Notes under the pieces: model-generated
Seen by the model: only the letters and a program-made list of their open reading frames with translations
Told to the model about the DNA's origin: nothing
The model's database searches: none
Assembly: GCA_949130485.1 (NCBI GenBank)
Contig: OX422194.1
Span: forward strand, 4,972,699-5,036,698
Direction: 5' to 3'
Source: Agelas oroides
Taxonomy: Eukaryota; Porifera; Demospongiae; Agelasida; Agelasidae
Length of the DNA stretch: 64,000 nt
Made by a program: the position numbers and the translations under genes
In this document: piece by piece, positions 23,001-36,200 of the stretch
Layout of the letters: each line of letters opens with the position of its first letter
Position numbering within the stretch: the stretch's first letter is position 1

Positions 23001-26000
23001 GGCCACACCACAAAATCAAGGTCAGTGTTCTTGGTAAATTTTAACAAGTTACATGCAAATGGAACAGGGGAACTACATAATATGCTTCCATGCAAGTAGC
23101 TGGAATATAAGGACAGAAGTTCAGAAGTAGCAGGCAAGCTAAAATTGAACCTAGCCCTAAGCCTTTGTCTAACCCTTCATTGGGAGCAACCCTGGTCAGG
23201 TAGATCATAAATATCATTATAGGGTCATGAATCTTATTAGCAGTGTCCAGGATTGGATTAGAGTGCATTTCGGGATCATGGGTCTCAATAAGAGCCATGC
23301 AAAGACAGATAACAGCCTCGTGTGTGTGGTACCCCTCCAATTGCATCTGTGACACCCTCCAATTGCATCTGTCAGTAGAATATCATTAACTGGCCGCTCG
23401 TTTGCTCTCCCACTACTATAGTGTTGACTACATGGATACCAACTGAAACACAATTTCCAACAGGTGTAGCAGATGAAATTGTTGCTGGAGCTGTTGCTGG
23501 AGCTGTTGCTGGAGCTGTACTCAGTGTGATAGTTGTGGTGGTATTTGTAGCAGCAGTTGGAGTGGTAATATGCAGGTATAGACTATCAACTTACTGTTGT
23601 GTAAATACTCTCACAATCTTGGTCCTTCAACTCTACTTTACCTCCACCACACAGACTAAAACGGAAAGGAACGATGTCGTTCTTTGATAGTGTTCACATC
23701 AAACTGCATTCTACATCATGTAATGACAGTGAAGCCAACCCCTCCAATGATCAAGGTGTTGAGATGACAGTGGAAGCATCTACTGAAGGTAAACAGAGTT
23801 CCATGGTGCCAGCCATTGCTATTATGTACAATCATCGTTGGAGTAGTAGTGTATAAATCTTTTGCAATCAGTAGAGTTCCCACTTGCACCTTCATCTTTG
23901 AAGTAATAATGCACTGTCCTTTTCAGATTGCAGAAAGCCAATCCCTGTTTCAAAGTTTGGGGAGCATGTGGCACAGATGCATAAAGACAAGAACAAAGGA
24001 TTTGTGCTGGAGTATAATGTATGTGGTTTGTACTTATTGTATATATATTACATGGTTTTTCTCTCTTGTTGCACACAGCGTTTCACAAAGCAACCCCAAG
24101 CTTCCTTTGAGGCTGCTGAAAAGCCTTGCAATAAAGCTCGAAACAGATTTGTGAACATTATTCCTTGTAAGTCACATGTTAGATAGCCAGGTGCTCGAAA
24201 ACTACTAAACACATCAAGACTACCAAAACGATTAACGTATTTGTTTAGATGACTTTTCTCGTGTGAAACTGTGGGAGATTCCAGGAGAGGAGGGCTCTGA
24301 CTATATTAATGCCAGCTATTTGGATGTAAGTTGCAGGACTATATATTTGTTCATATTTGTTACTATCAACACTTAATATGACCCATTTATTTTGATACGC
24401 TCAGGGCTACGAAAAAGCGAACTCTTATATTGGAGCTCAAGGTAGAGTAAATTTGGAAGTACATATTACAGGCAGTTTGCATTATGCATGCATCATTTTG
24501 GTACAGGTCCCATAGCTAACACAGTCAGTGATTTCTGGCGGATGATTTGGGAGTATAGGCTGCCAACTGTTGTCATGCTAACCAGATGCTTTGAAGGGAA
24601 AGTAAGCACAGAGAAAAATTTTCACATTGGAGGGGAAAAAACAAGAACACTAGTACTGTCATAAAATTTCCTCCAACTGACTTAGAAAAAATGTGAGCAG
24701 TACTGGCCAAATGAAGTGGATGGCACGGTGAACCCTGGCTGCAACCTCTCTGTCACAATGACCTCATTCCAGCCTTTTGCTGAGTATGTCATTAGGAAAC
24801 TGCTGGTCAAAGATGTAAGTGGCACAGGATAGTGGCTTTGGTGCTGCATAAGTACAGCTTTAGCTGCTCTCCACTGTAGATTTCCAACCCAGATGAAAAT
24901 TCATTGGAAGCGACCCAGTTACAGTACCAGGCATGGCCGGACCATGGAGTACCCACCAATGCCATGTCTATTGTGAATTTCATCAAGCAGGTGAATAAGA
25001 TCCACCCTTCCTCCCACCAGTATTCCCTCTTGGTCCACTGCAGTGCTGGTGTGGGCAGGACTGGCACCTTCATTGTGCTGGATAGCATGATGCAGAGGAT
25101 CAAGGCCGAAGGGAATATAAACATCCTTGAGTTCTTGATGAAGTTGAGGACCAAACGAATGCGAATGGTGCAGCAAGAGGTATTCCAACTACAAGTAGCC
25201 CTAGTTTAATTTATGCTGTTTGTTTTGTTTACATACTAAGTGGGAATTGATGAACTAGGCTGAGCGCTTATTTCATCAGTGCCAGTATGTGTTCATCCAT
25301 GATGCTCTGAATGAGCTGATTACGTGTGGAGAGACAGAGATTGCAGCCGCTAATCTAAGGACTACCATTAACCACCTCTCCACACAAATAGAGGGCAAGG
25401 AGATTTCTGGATTTGAGCACCAGTTTCAGGTGTGGACTAGGTTACATTCAGCAATTGCTGTTGTCTGTGTGTACAAGTGAAGTACTCATCTTAACAACAC
25501 AGCTCCTGGAAGAAGTTTCTCACACGGTTGAGAAAGTGGACTATACAGAGGCTAAGGCTTCTTATAACCTCTCTAAGAATCGCTATGCTGACAAGCTGCC
25601 AAGTGAGCTAAGAAACACATTGCATAGTGGCTCTGGTCTCACTAAAACTTCATAATGTAGATGATGGGACTCGAGTTAGACTGAATCCAACACAAGTTCA
25701 GGGGTCTGACTACATCAATGCCAGCTTTGTCCAAGTAAGGATCTGTTACACGTTAGTTGGCTGATAGCCTAAATACTATCCCTTTCACTAAAGGTAATCA
25801 TTTTCTACACAGGGCTACAGGCGGTATGGAGCCTACATAGCTACCCAAGGGCCCCTTCCATCCACAGTGAATGACTTTTGGCAGATGGTGTGGGAGAATG
25901 ATAGCAAGTGTATTGCGATGTTATGCAGCCTGCAGGAAGATGGAGTGGTAAGTGATGCAGCATAGATACAAACTTGTTTACTTCAGTTTGGTCATCACTT

Positions 26001-27106
26001 TATCTATGATCAGAACATGTGTCATTGCTACTGGCCTGGGAGGAAGGGAGAGAGTACCACTTATGGTGAACTTAGTGTCACTCTAGTGTCTGAGGAGAAC
26101 TGTGAAGATTGCATCATCAGGAAGCTGGAAGTCTCTGAGACTCCGCCACAGACTACACCACCAACTGTGAGACTTGAGGTCTACATAGTGTGGGATAAAA
26201 CTAAGTATTATGGTGTTTCTGACTGTAATTTAGGCACATGCCAGAGCTCCCTTCACTGTGACCCACTTCCAGTTTCTATGTTGGCCTGATTGTGGCCAGC
26301 TTCCTACCTCTTCCTCCCTGCTGGTGCTGATGGACAATGTCACAAAGGTGCAGATGAGCACAGGAAACAAGGCCATTACTGTACTGTGCAAGTAAGTGTT
26401 ATGGTGGTCCCACTTAACTTCATACTGTTCACAAGCCGTATGTTACATGTAGTTGCTATTTGAATAGTTGTAGCTTATAATCGCTAGTAGCCTAGGATAG
26501 TAGGAACTGTGGGCTGGGTACCTTGTTGTGTTTCATATGCAACAAAATTGGGCCTAATAAAAATGGCTACTTGGTGTTTTAGTGTACTGTCTTATAAATT
26601 GTGACATCTGTCTGCAGTCACACAAGTCATGGCTTTCCCCTAGTTTAATAACTTAGCTTCAAATTGTGATGTGGTGCTTGTCTGTGCAACAAGAACAAGG
26701 CCACTGCACTGTCCAAATACGATGTAACCAGTTGTAACAGGTATCTGTGTCACACTTAACTTACACATTTTTTCATGCACATGATATTTTCTCTATCCTC
26801 ACTTTTTGACACTTACTCAGTGATGGTGTTGGTCGCACTGGGACCTTCATCTGTATCCATACTCAACTGGAGAAACTGAAAACTGAGGGTGAAGTGGACA
26901 TCTTTCAGTCCATCAAGTCAGCACGCATACATCGTGCTGGACTCGTCCAGAGTGTGGTATGAGCATGCTCATGCAGTCAGTATCAGTTTCCAGTTGATGA
27001 AACCATTCACCTTTTTCTACAGGAGCAGTACATATTGTGTCATATTGTGCTGGCTGATTTTGTGGACAGCTTTGAAACTTATGCCAACTTTAAGGAAGTA
27101 CTGTGA
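16915..27106 (+). CDS. Receptor-type protein tyrosine phosphatase A2 (two Ig domains, tandem PTP domains)
   Basis: Exons: 16915-17005 (signal), 19461-19805 and 21030-21374 (Ig1 twice), 22979-23020 (stalk), 23464-23575 (transmembrane), 23655-23788, 23927-24018, 24079-24166, 24249-24325, 24405-24441, 24507-24601, 24686-24814, 24880-25179, 25280-25429 (juxtamembrane and D1), 25503-25602, 25661-25734, 25813-25947, 26014-26166, 26234-26391, 26821-26956, 27023-27106 (D2, stop TGA). The sum is 2877 nt, 958 residues, with no internal stop and consistent phases. Expected role: a plasma-membrane receptor whose cytosolic D1 removes phosphate from tyrosines. D1 has [52 protein letters not shown] (Cys near residue 583) and MVQQECQYVF. 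D2 has LPNDGTRV, WPD and LCNDGVGRTG. The first intron has a GC donor. An alternative acceptor at 23421/23422 would lengthen the stalk by 14 residues in frame. An in-frame ATG at 16825 could add 30 residues. Confidence 0.9.
17006..19460. other. A2 first intron (GC-AG)
   Basis: No exon found. Its first 650 nt resemble the start of the B-type first intron, so A and B share this segment. It holds the 31-bp minisatellite and, near 17895, an isolated TAGTCTCGTTCCCAGGC end like that of the 75-bp element at 63547. A short inverted repeat (GTTCCACA...TGTGGAAC) lies near 18720-18756. Confidence 0.55.
18311..18485. repeat. 31-bp minisatellite
   Basis: About four to five degenerate units of AGTGACCCCCAGTCATTTCA plus CCCTAGGGATC. 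Equivalent arrays are at 41916-42040 (about four) and 51995-52255 (about eight), showing copy-number change between loci. Confidence 0.8.
19461..19805 (+). other. A2 Ig1 exon, first copy
   Basis: 345 nt, phase 1-1. Ig domain with [28 protein letters not shown] and [12 protein letters not shown]. Relative to B-type Ig1 it carries an RPPASN loop after the CC pair. Confidence 0.9.
21030..21374 (+). other. A2 Ig1 exon, second copy
   Basis: Nearly identical to 19461-19805 and open throughout. One visible residue change is SNTTGNW to SNATGNW, which keeps the glycosylation sequon. Splicing both exons gives a two-Ig receptor; skipping either keeps frame. Confidence 0.88.
22580..22640. repeat. Poly-C and CA tract
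   Basis: A run of over 20 C followed by ACACAC-rich sequence in the intron before the A2 stalk. It generates Pro/Gly artefact frames on both strands. Confidence 0.9.
22979..23788 (+). other. A2 stalk, transmembrane and juxtamembrane exons
   Basis: Stalk ([15 protein letters not shown]), then a transmembrane exon with three VAGA units and [17 protein letters not shown], then a juxtamembrane exon starting RLKRKG. The second transmembrane-exon acceptor (23421) reads in frame through [14 protein letters not shown]3 has only two VAGA units. Confidence 0.8.
24079..25429 (+). other. A2 PTP domain D1
   Basis: Eight exons from RFTKQPQ to GFEHQFQ. All catalytic elements are present: phosphotyrosine loop (PYDFSRV), WPD loop, P-loop [10 protein letters not shown] and Q-loop region MVQQECQYVF. 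The acceptor at 24685/24686 was chosen because it restores KKCEQYWP. Confidence 0.92.
25503..27106 (+). other. A2 PTP domain D2
   Basis: Seven exons. A 58-nt intron (25603-25660) joins KLP to [14 protein letters not shown] and CNDGVGRTG are present; the latter is split by a 429-nt intron (26392-26820). The P-loop His is Leu and the phosphotyrosine-loop Tyr is Asn, so activity is doubtful. Confidence 0.88.
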
Positions 27107-30100
27107 CGCATGGATCCCTGTGTTCCACATTTATTTTTACAATAACAAGTTGCATCTGAGACTCAGTACAGGAATACCCTGCATGAATGTAGTTGCGTAG
27201 AACTGAGAGTTCACTTGATGGGGATTCAATTATAGACGTGAATTTAATATGCTCACTAGCTAGCCTTGTTCTCAGGCTGGCTCCCAGCTGGAGCTAAAGA
27301 CATAGCAACACTAGGGCTCAAGAATGAGGTGTTGGCAGGTTGTAGGTGTAGAAAGGTTTGCTAGGGTCCTTGCTAGAGCAAAGTCTGGTGCTATAGGGGA
27401 TAATTAAGAGTACAAAATTGCTGTTTTAGCAAAACATTGATTTTGCAGACTTGATATAATTGTGTAACTTAGTAATAGTCAATTTTTCTCGATAACAGGT
27501 CTGATATCAGATGTGTGTGTCAGAATCAAATTCTGGCCTTTCTCCGCTTGGTGGCAAGTAGCTATTACCAAGCCTTGTGGGAGATGAGATTAAACATTAG
27601 GAGAAAGTGCACTGACAGTGCTAGAGCTTTTACCCTTTAAACCCTACAGGGCAGTTTTGGTTACATACTACTGCACCTTGCACACAGCTTCTGTGTCAGC
27701 AGAAAGGGTGGGACAGGGAGAAGTGGGTGAGGCAACTCACTGTGTGCTGTGCACATGTAGGCTTAGCTGTAAAAGAGCCATGGTTGACACCTCCTGGGCC
27801 AACTCTCACCCTGGCTGCATGCATGGACTGGCTTAGAAAATGCTACTCTCACCTTTTAGGTTGTTCAGCAGGACAGCTTCTTGGGTTCTGAGTGGGTGTT
27901 TGCCAACCGAGAATGCTGACTATTGCATACTCTAAATGCATAGAATTCTTGCTTCATGTTGGAATAAAGAGAGACTAGACATTTTGAGGCGAAAATAGAA
28001 AGTGAAAAGCACAAGCCAGGTGTCCTGGGTTCGAATCCCGGTGACTGCCAGCCTTTTCACTTTTCTCTATTTTCACCTCAAAACATCTAGTCTTTCTCTA
28101 TTGCATGCTCATTAATGAGTGGGCATGGTTAAGGTCACAAGTCTGCTTGAAAGTGCTCTTGGATTCAGTTTATGAGGCAGAGCTCAGAGGTATGGTGCAT
28201 TAAAGGCATGTGTATGCTAAAAGTAGTCTCAAGTGAAACAGATTTAGGTGTTAAAGGGTTTCAACTTAATTAACTTAAGTAAACATAAAATATGCATAAC
28301 ATATTCTATAATTTGCATTTTGGGGTGTAGGGTATTCTGGACAGCAGTGATGTGAGGAATGCATGGCTGGTCGCTCTGACTGTGGTTGTATACTAGAATA
28401 GGATGAGGTGAGGAGTGCTAATAGCTACAACAACAACAACAACAACAACAGCAGTGTTGATGCAAGACAGTGGCAATGTTTTGTTAACTACAAATGGCAC
28501 CAGAATGTAATGTAGCTACTAGCTATGTATGAACTAAGGTTCTACTTTGTTTTCTGAAATCCAACAGATACATAAGCTAGTGTGTAATGTCCACAATGAC
28601 AGCCAAAAATAGCTAATGACAATCATTAGTTACAATAAGACCGCTTTAGGTATTGGCACACTGACCATGCCGATACAGAATGTAAGCAGATGACAAATAA
28701 TTGAGAATTGAACATTAACTGGGATTCTTTCACCTATGGGTAGGCAAGTCCGAAAGCAATTTTGGATCTGTAAGGTTAATGTGGTGGTGAATCCTACACT
28801 GCAACAATTACAATGTAGCCATACTCAAATGCTCTCTGTCCATCAAGGGATGTTTTACAGTACATGCAATAGATAAGCCAATATTCACATAAATGGCATT
28901 ACTATAGTGATCATGCAACACATATTTTACTAACGGCCCCTAGTAATCACAGTAGTATCCTACCCTGACAGTTGCCTTGCATATAGGTTTATTGTTTACT
29001 GTATGTTGATTACATGGTTGTCAGCATAGGAAATACCAGCAAGAAGTGTAAGTGGAATGAAGTGGTGGGTAGGTTGGCACTAAATATACTTTTGGGCATA
29101 AATAATCATTGTGGGATTATGTGCACAAATGGAATAAACATTACATTAGTCAGGTGATGGCAAGTCTGCCTTGGTGTAGCTAAACATTGCATTCTGATGA
29201 TATAGTGTAGAAACACACCAGACAGATGGAGCACTTTATTCTGTCAACATTGCAGCACTGCATTGTTGTTGTTGATATATACCTCTCCATATGCATGACT
29301 GTTCTGCATGTCTGACCCAATTCACACACTCATCTCTGAAATCATAGCAGCACCCTCAAGTGGACATTTAAATTGTGAAGGGACACATTTTTTTACTCTA
29401 CCATATGCAAATAGCAATCTAGATATCTGTTCCTCACATGTACATTAATGTTCAAAAGAATCAATTTTTTTGTGACTGCTATTTATCTCTGTATTTTATT
29501 CACAGTCCTTACTATGGAAGAATGCAGTGCTGAATAAGAAATGCTAGCCAATTAACAGAGCAGGTTTTGCCTATAGTACCACATTGAACAGTGTTCACAG
29601 GTCAAAGTTTGAGCTGGATTTGGTTGTCTCCTCGGTCCTCACTTCCTGTTAACCAGCTTTCAGCCTACTTATGAGAGTTGGTGCATATAACTATAGTGCA
29701 AAAAGAACATTGTAGAAGGTATTAAATGTGGTCTAGCTAAATCAGTTTTAGGCAATGTATATTGCAAATTATGAGCCCTGAAAACAGTCTTTTTTTATTT
29801 GCAGATAGAACAGCTGCTAAGTTTAGCCATGGTCGAAAATCATCAATGACATCGTGAACGCAGAGCTGGAAACGCTCGACAGTCAAATTCTACAAGTCGA
29901 AATCAGGCTCGCTATAGCCTCATCTCCAGCTCTGCCAGCCGTCCAACTATTTGATCGCAGTATGTACTGCAAGCAATCAAAAACGTGACGGTGGGAAGGC
30001 TTGGTAACGAGGGTACAGGCTCGCATAAAATTCGCTCTTTCGCTTATGCAATGTGCATAAATCAGTGCCTAGTCTCGCAAGCCACACCCTTCGCAGAGAG

Positions 30101-30258
30101 GAAGGGTCTGGTCACGCTGCAGCTGACAAGTTGTTCCCGAGGAACGCAAATTATCACGGATAATACACTATACTTACGTAAGTAGCATATCATCCATGGA
30201 TCTCCACAGAAATTCTTTCAAGTGTTTATGGACTACGCATCTTGATTGAAGCTTCAGA
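27107..30258. other. 3' flank of A2 and upstream region of B2
   Basis: No exon supported. Close copy of 2658-5727. It holds the tRNA-B-box inverted-repeat element (27968-28098), an ACA trinucleotide run (28427-28450) absent from unit 1, and the conserved block at 29341-29368. Confidence 0.6.
27968..28098. repeat. Short inverted-repeat element with tRNA 3'-half, second copy
   Basis: Same as 3563-3676 but with the right arm complete (TCTAGTCTTTCTCT), showing the arms extend about 44 nt. The B box is at 28028-28038. Confidence 0.6.
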
Positions 30259-33200
30259 ATGTCCACGATGAAGTTGCTGTGTATAATAGTCTTCATCCAT
30301 ATATTGACGGGATGTCACTGTCAGAAAGGGGACGAGGTCAGGCTAGAGGCAAGTGTGCTGGGTATAGCTAGACGTCTATGCAGACATTCAGTATACCCAG
30401 TAGAGGAGCGCCGCGAATCGCCGCGCCTAAAGGAGCAGCAAACTACCATACATTGTGCGGTTCCGTCTGTTGTCCAATTCTAATTCGCGGCTACTGCCAG
30501 CAAGTAGCTAATGTTGCAGTGCATGGGAAGGATTTTATGATCAATAATAGTAACCTCAAACTTGTTAACAAGTGCGATTTAGTGGGCCTTTTCTGCACTG
30601 GAACTCGACACTACATAGACACGCTAGTTGAGCGCTCTTATACTTGCTATGAGCTCCTGCCGGTGTAAGCAGAAGAAAACGCATTGTGCATGTAACAGTT
30701 GTCTGATAGCGAAAGACATGAACTTTGAGGAAGATGGGGCGAAATTGAAAAATATACATTCAGCAAAATTTACCGCGTACGACAACGTTGCCGGCAAAAC
30801 GGACCCTGCGCATGCAGATAAAGTCTACAAGCTGGACTGCATGAGGAAACTCAGCAAGTAATGTTAACATGATGAGAATTTCACAGATAAAAGCATCTAT
30901 AACCAGTGCTATATGAGACAAGAAAAAGAAACACACATAAAAAGATGTAGGGATGGCACACCAAAAAGTATGCAAACTAAGTAGGGATGATATAAAAGTG
31001 AAGGTAAAATACACAAAGCCCCATTCCTGCCATCTTTCTCACACTAGAGTGCAACTGTAGTGTAAAAGGATGTAGCCTGTATCCCTACATTGTAGGGATA
31101 CAGGCTACATTCCATTGTATCCCTACAATGTAGGGATACAATGGAATCTCTCTATAGCGGATAGCATTGTGAACTAACATTTTGTCCCTGAGTTGTCCCT
31201 AAACCAGGGGCTTCCGGTATATTTCCGGTAGGCGTGATATGCGTAATCGGACCGTTGAGTACAACGCGGCTACGTTTTTTTTATTTATTTTTTTAATCAA
31301 AAAACAAAATCCAAAATTTAATAATAAGCAAAAAATGAACCAAGTGAAGATACAACTGGAGAAACAGATATAAAACAAAAGTCATGATGGACAGATAAAT
31401 AAAATAAGTAACAGGGAAGAGGTTTGTGTTCATGAGTTAAACATCAGGTGAAATGTTCGATTCGGCGTTAACGAGGTCGACCGCTGTGGGAATTCTGATG
31501 GCATGTCCGCACGACGATCGAGCTCCTCTGATGGACTGGATAGCAGAACGTAGGGGGGAGAAAGCCAGACTACAGCGCAGCCAGCACAGTGTGCTGCTGT
31601 AGGGATGATCCCATTTTGAGGCAAGCAAGGAGGCCAATCTTTTGTAGAACGTGCTGGCTTCGTTAGCAAGTCCTCCCGTGGCGGAGATCACTAGGGGGGT
31701 GAATGAGGCATGTTTAACTTCTCTAATTCTTTGTTCATATGCACGCTTCTTCATCTGTTCGTACTTTCTGTAGCAGGACGAGAGTTGAGTGTGTCTGTTC
31801 GACGGGGCATGGGGGTTGAACACCCTAACATCAAAGAAGGTTCTCTCAAAGGTCCCACCCCAGAATCCACTTCCTGCTATGTGTAGCCGAGCACCGTCTT
31901 GACGGTTGGCTGAGGCACCCGTCAGGGTTTCGTTTGACACAGGCTGTAGTCCTGGCTCAATATACACACGTCGTGGCACACCTCAGTGAGTAGGGTGGCC
32001 GTCAGGTTGCGAATCTCATCTATGTTTTCAGAGCTTTCCCTTGCTGTACGCTGGTGGGGAGGGCCAAGCAGTGGCTAGTATTACGAGTTACAACGCTAGT
32101 CTAATGTCAAGTTGTTAACTCCAGCAGTGATAGTGGACAATTTGGTCGATGAGTGTCCACTAAATCGGGGTCTTTCAGTACTGTTAGCGTACAATTGGGA
32201 ACACGAAAACTGTCCTTTATATGGAGTAGCGGGGTGTCCGCTGTTCAGGGATTGCTTAGGTATTGAGGTGAATTGAAGGACAGTGTCGGGACTTTCGGAA
32301 GTGTCCATTATATCGTGGGTGTCCGCTGTTGAGATGTGTCCGTAAGCGGGGTTCCAATGTAGCATTTACTGGGCATGCTTTTGGTGAGCTTTTGGATTAG
32401 CTCCGTCGTCGATTGTGTTTGTAAACACGTACACACACACAGACGATCTTATGTAGTCTCGCAGGCCCGACCCACTTCCGCTAGAGAAGTGGGTCGGGCT
32501 TGCGAGACTAGATCTTATGCGGGGTCGTCCCCTGTCACCACTGATGCTTCGATGCCTCTCGGCTTAGTATCAATACAAGCGCCGCTGATTTTCCTAGTAC
32601 GCGTTCAGTGAAGCTGCAGTTCTTTTACGGGACCCCGTTCCTAAGATATGTGGCACCGGCCCCCATTCCAATTTTCCTAGGATTACGTGTTCCACCTTTG
32701 ACCTCCTCCGGGAAACTTGGCACCCCGATGGTACTTGCGCGAACGTGGCCAGTAACAGTGACTGATGTGTTTCTGTTCCCGGACGTAACTAGCTTAGGCT
32801 GAGAAGTGTTTGATCAAAAACACTGAGTAGGGGGTGCATGATGTCCTAGGATCTTAGGTATGGGGTACCTGAAATACTACCGAGATAGGGGGTGCTGGTT
32901 TTCCTGATGGGAGGCCAATATTCGGAGAAATTGCATGGGGGTGCCAGATTTCAGGGGGGCATATGCACGAGACTATTCGAGCAAACGCTCCCTCTCAACT
33001 TTTGTTTCAAAGTTGTGTGCAAAGGGGGGGGGGGGGGGATTTTCAAGAGATTACAGTACAATACCATTGATATGTGTAGACATTCCATGCAGCTACATAT
33101 ATTAACTATGTGGCAAAGGTCCTTTTCTTTTGGTTCCCCAGGTGGAGGTGTTGGGTTCTCGCTCAATGGTATAACATACCAGAACAACAGTCTTGTGACC

Positions 33201-36200
33201 CTGGAAGACATTGGTGAAGGTGATGCTGCCCTGCTCTGCATGACTGAGTACTCTACTTGTTGCAAACAGCCTGCCAGAGGAAACTGGTTCCTTCCCAACG
33301 GAACTAGAGTTCCTAGCAGTGGTCAGCAGTGGGACTTCCACAGAACAAGAGGTAATATGACGGTAAGTCTGCACAGAAGGAGAGGTGGAGAGGATGGAGT
33401 TTACCGCTGTGAGGTACTCGATGCAATGAATATCACCCAGACCATATACATTGGAGTATACACAGCAGACACTGGTGAGCAGTACATAAATATACTACAG
33501 TGCTTATGTTGCAGATGAGTGATGACAGGAATAGTGGAGTTTGCATCATGGTGCATTCATCATCATCACTGGTATGTGCCTTTGAATCTATTTGCACAAA
33601 GGTGAAAATGTTGCTCAGAAGGCAAAGGCCAGTGTTTGCATGCACACTCCACTCACAATTAACCTGGAATATGTGAATGAAGTCATCAGTTATAACTAAA
33701 GGGATTTAAAATACTTTATGTTTGGACTTTGCTATAATTTTATAATCAGTGAAGCATTACTCACATATGCCAGTTGGTTGTGTTTCTATCTTTCACTCAT
33801 ATCATCATACAGGCATACTCTCATATGCCAATTCATGATATTTTCATCATACAGGTTCACCTAACATAACTAGTCTCACTTTCAATGGATCATCAATCAC
33901 CCTCACCTGCACTTCCACTAGTGGACCTGCTACCAACGTCACCTGGAGGAGAGATGGTGTTGTGATAACTCCCAATGCTCTCTACCAGCAGACTAAGACA
34001 GTAGTGGATACTGTTGAGAGTACCTACCAGACAGTGCTCACCATTGACCCATCAGTGGGTCAGAGTGGCTTTGTGGGGACATACAACTGCACAGTGGAGA
34101 ATGCAAGGGGAAGATCATCAATGAAAATAGGTGAGAACTGAACGTTGCATCCTGGCATTATGGCCTTGGTAGTTACCAACATGTAACAGATTATGTAATT
34201 ACAATAAATAGTTAGCTTGTGTAAATGTGACAGAATTTGATGGTATAGGTATACAAATTTGTGGTGGGGCTTTAAAAAGTTTGTTATGAGGTTAAATGAC
34301 TTTGGGGAGGAATGAATAATAGTGTTCAAACTCAGTCAGCTGGTGTCTGGAGGATCGTCTGGACTTCTCCCAGACATCCTAGCCTGTTTTGTGATGCAAG
34401 CCTTAGGCAGGGAGTGATCCAAGCTGTTCTCTTGTGGGCTGCCTGATGGTGATCAGAAAGGGAACTTCCCTGAAGGCTGGTATTTTGAATTCAACAACAA
34501 AATGCTGGTAGTAATGCCTTAGCCACCATAAGTGTCCCACCCATTAGCCATAAGTATCACCTCACAATCCTATGGCTATATACTGACAAAGTATATGCAC
34601 ACACTCCAGTTCTTTGATCCATGCTGCTGCTAGTTATTCTTCTTGCTTTTCGCACCATAAGGGTCTGGGAACGGCCTACCACCTTCAGTAAATACTTGTG
34701 CTGCTTTGCCCAGCAGTATGCACTCTACTGTACTGTCCTGTTTTACAACCCACCACTTGTGTCATAGTAGCTACCAAGTGTTGCCGTTTTCATTTCTCCA
34801 TTTCCTGTTTCCCATTTCTCAATTTCCATGTCTCTTTCCCCCACCTCAATATTTGTGCCATTTGTACCTCCTTCCTGAAGTGTTTAAATGCGCTGATTTA
34901 AAAATTTACGATATGTAGTTAATTGGCATGTGCCAATCGCCAAGTAGGCAGTCTTGTGCCCAGATCCACAGGACTAAATCTGGCAAACAAGCAATCAAAC
35001 AACACATATGCTAGTGTGGGTCCTTTAGCTCACCCCAACTAGAGGTCTCCAAAGAATAGGTATTTCACACTGCTTTAGTATATGTTGGGAATGCAGACAG
35101 TAGTGCTGGTAGTTGCCAGAGAATGGTTGTTGGTTTGTGTTTGACTTGACATGCGCCTATCTCTAACTACTTAACTGGTTTGTCATCATCTTTAATAGAG
35201 ACACTCCTTAGCCATTTGTAACTTAGATACCACAAGGTAAGTTCCTGACTGAGAATCGCTAGTTGTTATCCTTCCAGTAAATATATGGATGGTGCATTTC
35301 CTCCTCGCTTAATCTTGTTTCACCTACTCAATTTTGCTTACTCTTGGTGTTTGACTTACTCACTGATAAATATTTTATAGCATGCAGTTTCATGAACACA
35401 CCAAAATGAAGAAATAGTACAATCTTGTCATTGGTGTGTGCAGATATTTCACGTGTACATGTAATAACTAGGTGGCAGAGTTTCTGAACTCAAAGTTTCT
35501 GTTCAGCCACTTTCTTCAGTCAATATGACAGCCACTGTGAGCTCTCAACCTGCAGTACATGCCAACCTGCTGTGTGCAACTACTTGATTTAGCTTGCTAG
35601 ATTCACGATGTAACGGTTAGGCCCTACCACTGAGTATTATGCTTACGACTGTATGAACTGTTTAATACTCTGGAGTCTTGTAAACATGCCTCGGTGCAGA
35701 CAAGGACATAGCTTTTTTTGCTACAGTATCCATCCATGCATGCATATCTGCTTAGGGTAAATAACATCAAGCCTCTGAAGTAAGCACCCTTAGCACACAG
35801 AATCAGTAATGTATAGTAGCTGAATGGTATTACTGGAGTGAACTTGAGCAAGCTATGCACTTAATTTGAGTGTCCTTAGCAAAGCCTTCACATCATGTTT
35901 CACCTCCCTGTTGCCTTTGATTCATGGCATGTGGAAACACTGCATTGTATATACAATGCAGTGTTTCCACATGCCGTGAATCAAAGGCAGCCAGTGGCAT
36001 GACGCTTATAGTTACAAGTTGTTGTTTGTCCTATGCAGCCCTTGAACACTCTAGATTCTTGAGGGTTCATATTAAACCTTAAAAAAGCATTGATATCAAT
36101 ACTATTTGATATTGGTGAACTTGCAGCTATTCTGTGCAGTACAACTCTAGGGAAGTAATTGTTTTCACCAAGTATGTAAGACCTGAAGTAGATTATGTCT

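Noticed and set aside
25603-25627. A 25-nt micro-intron in D2 ending at the first AG
   Set aside because: It would insert about ten unusual residues. The 58-nt intron to 25660 restores the family pattern LPxDGTRVRL in all three A genes.
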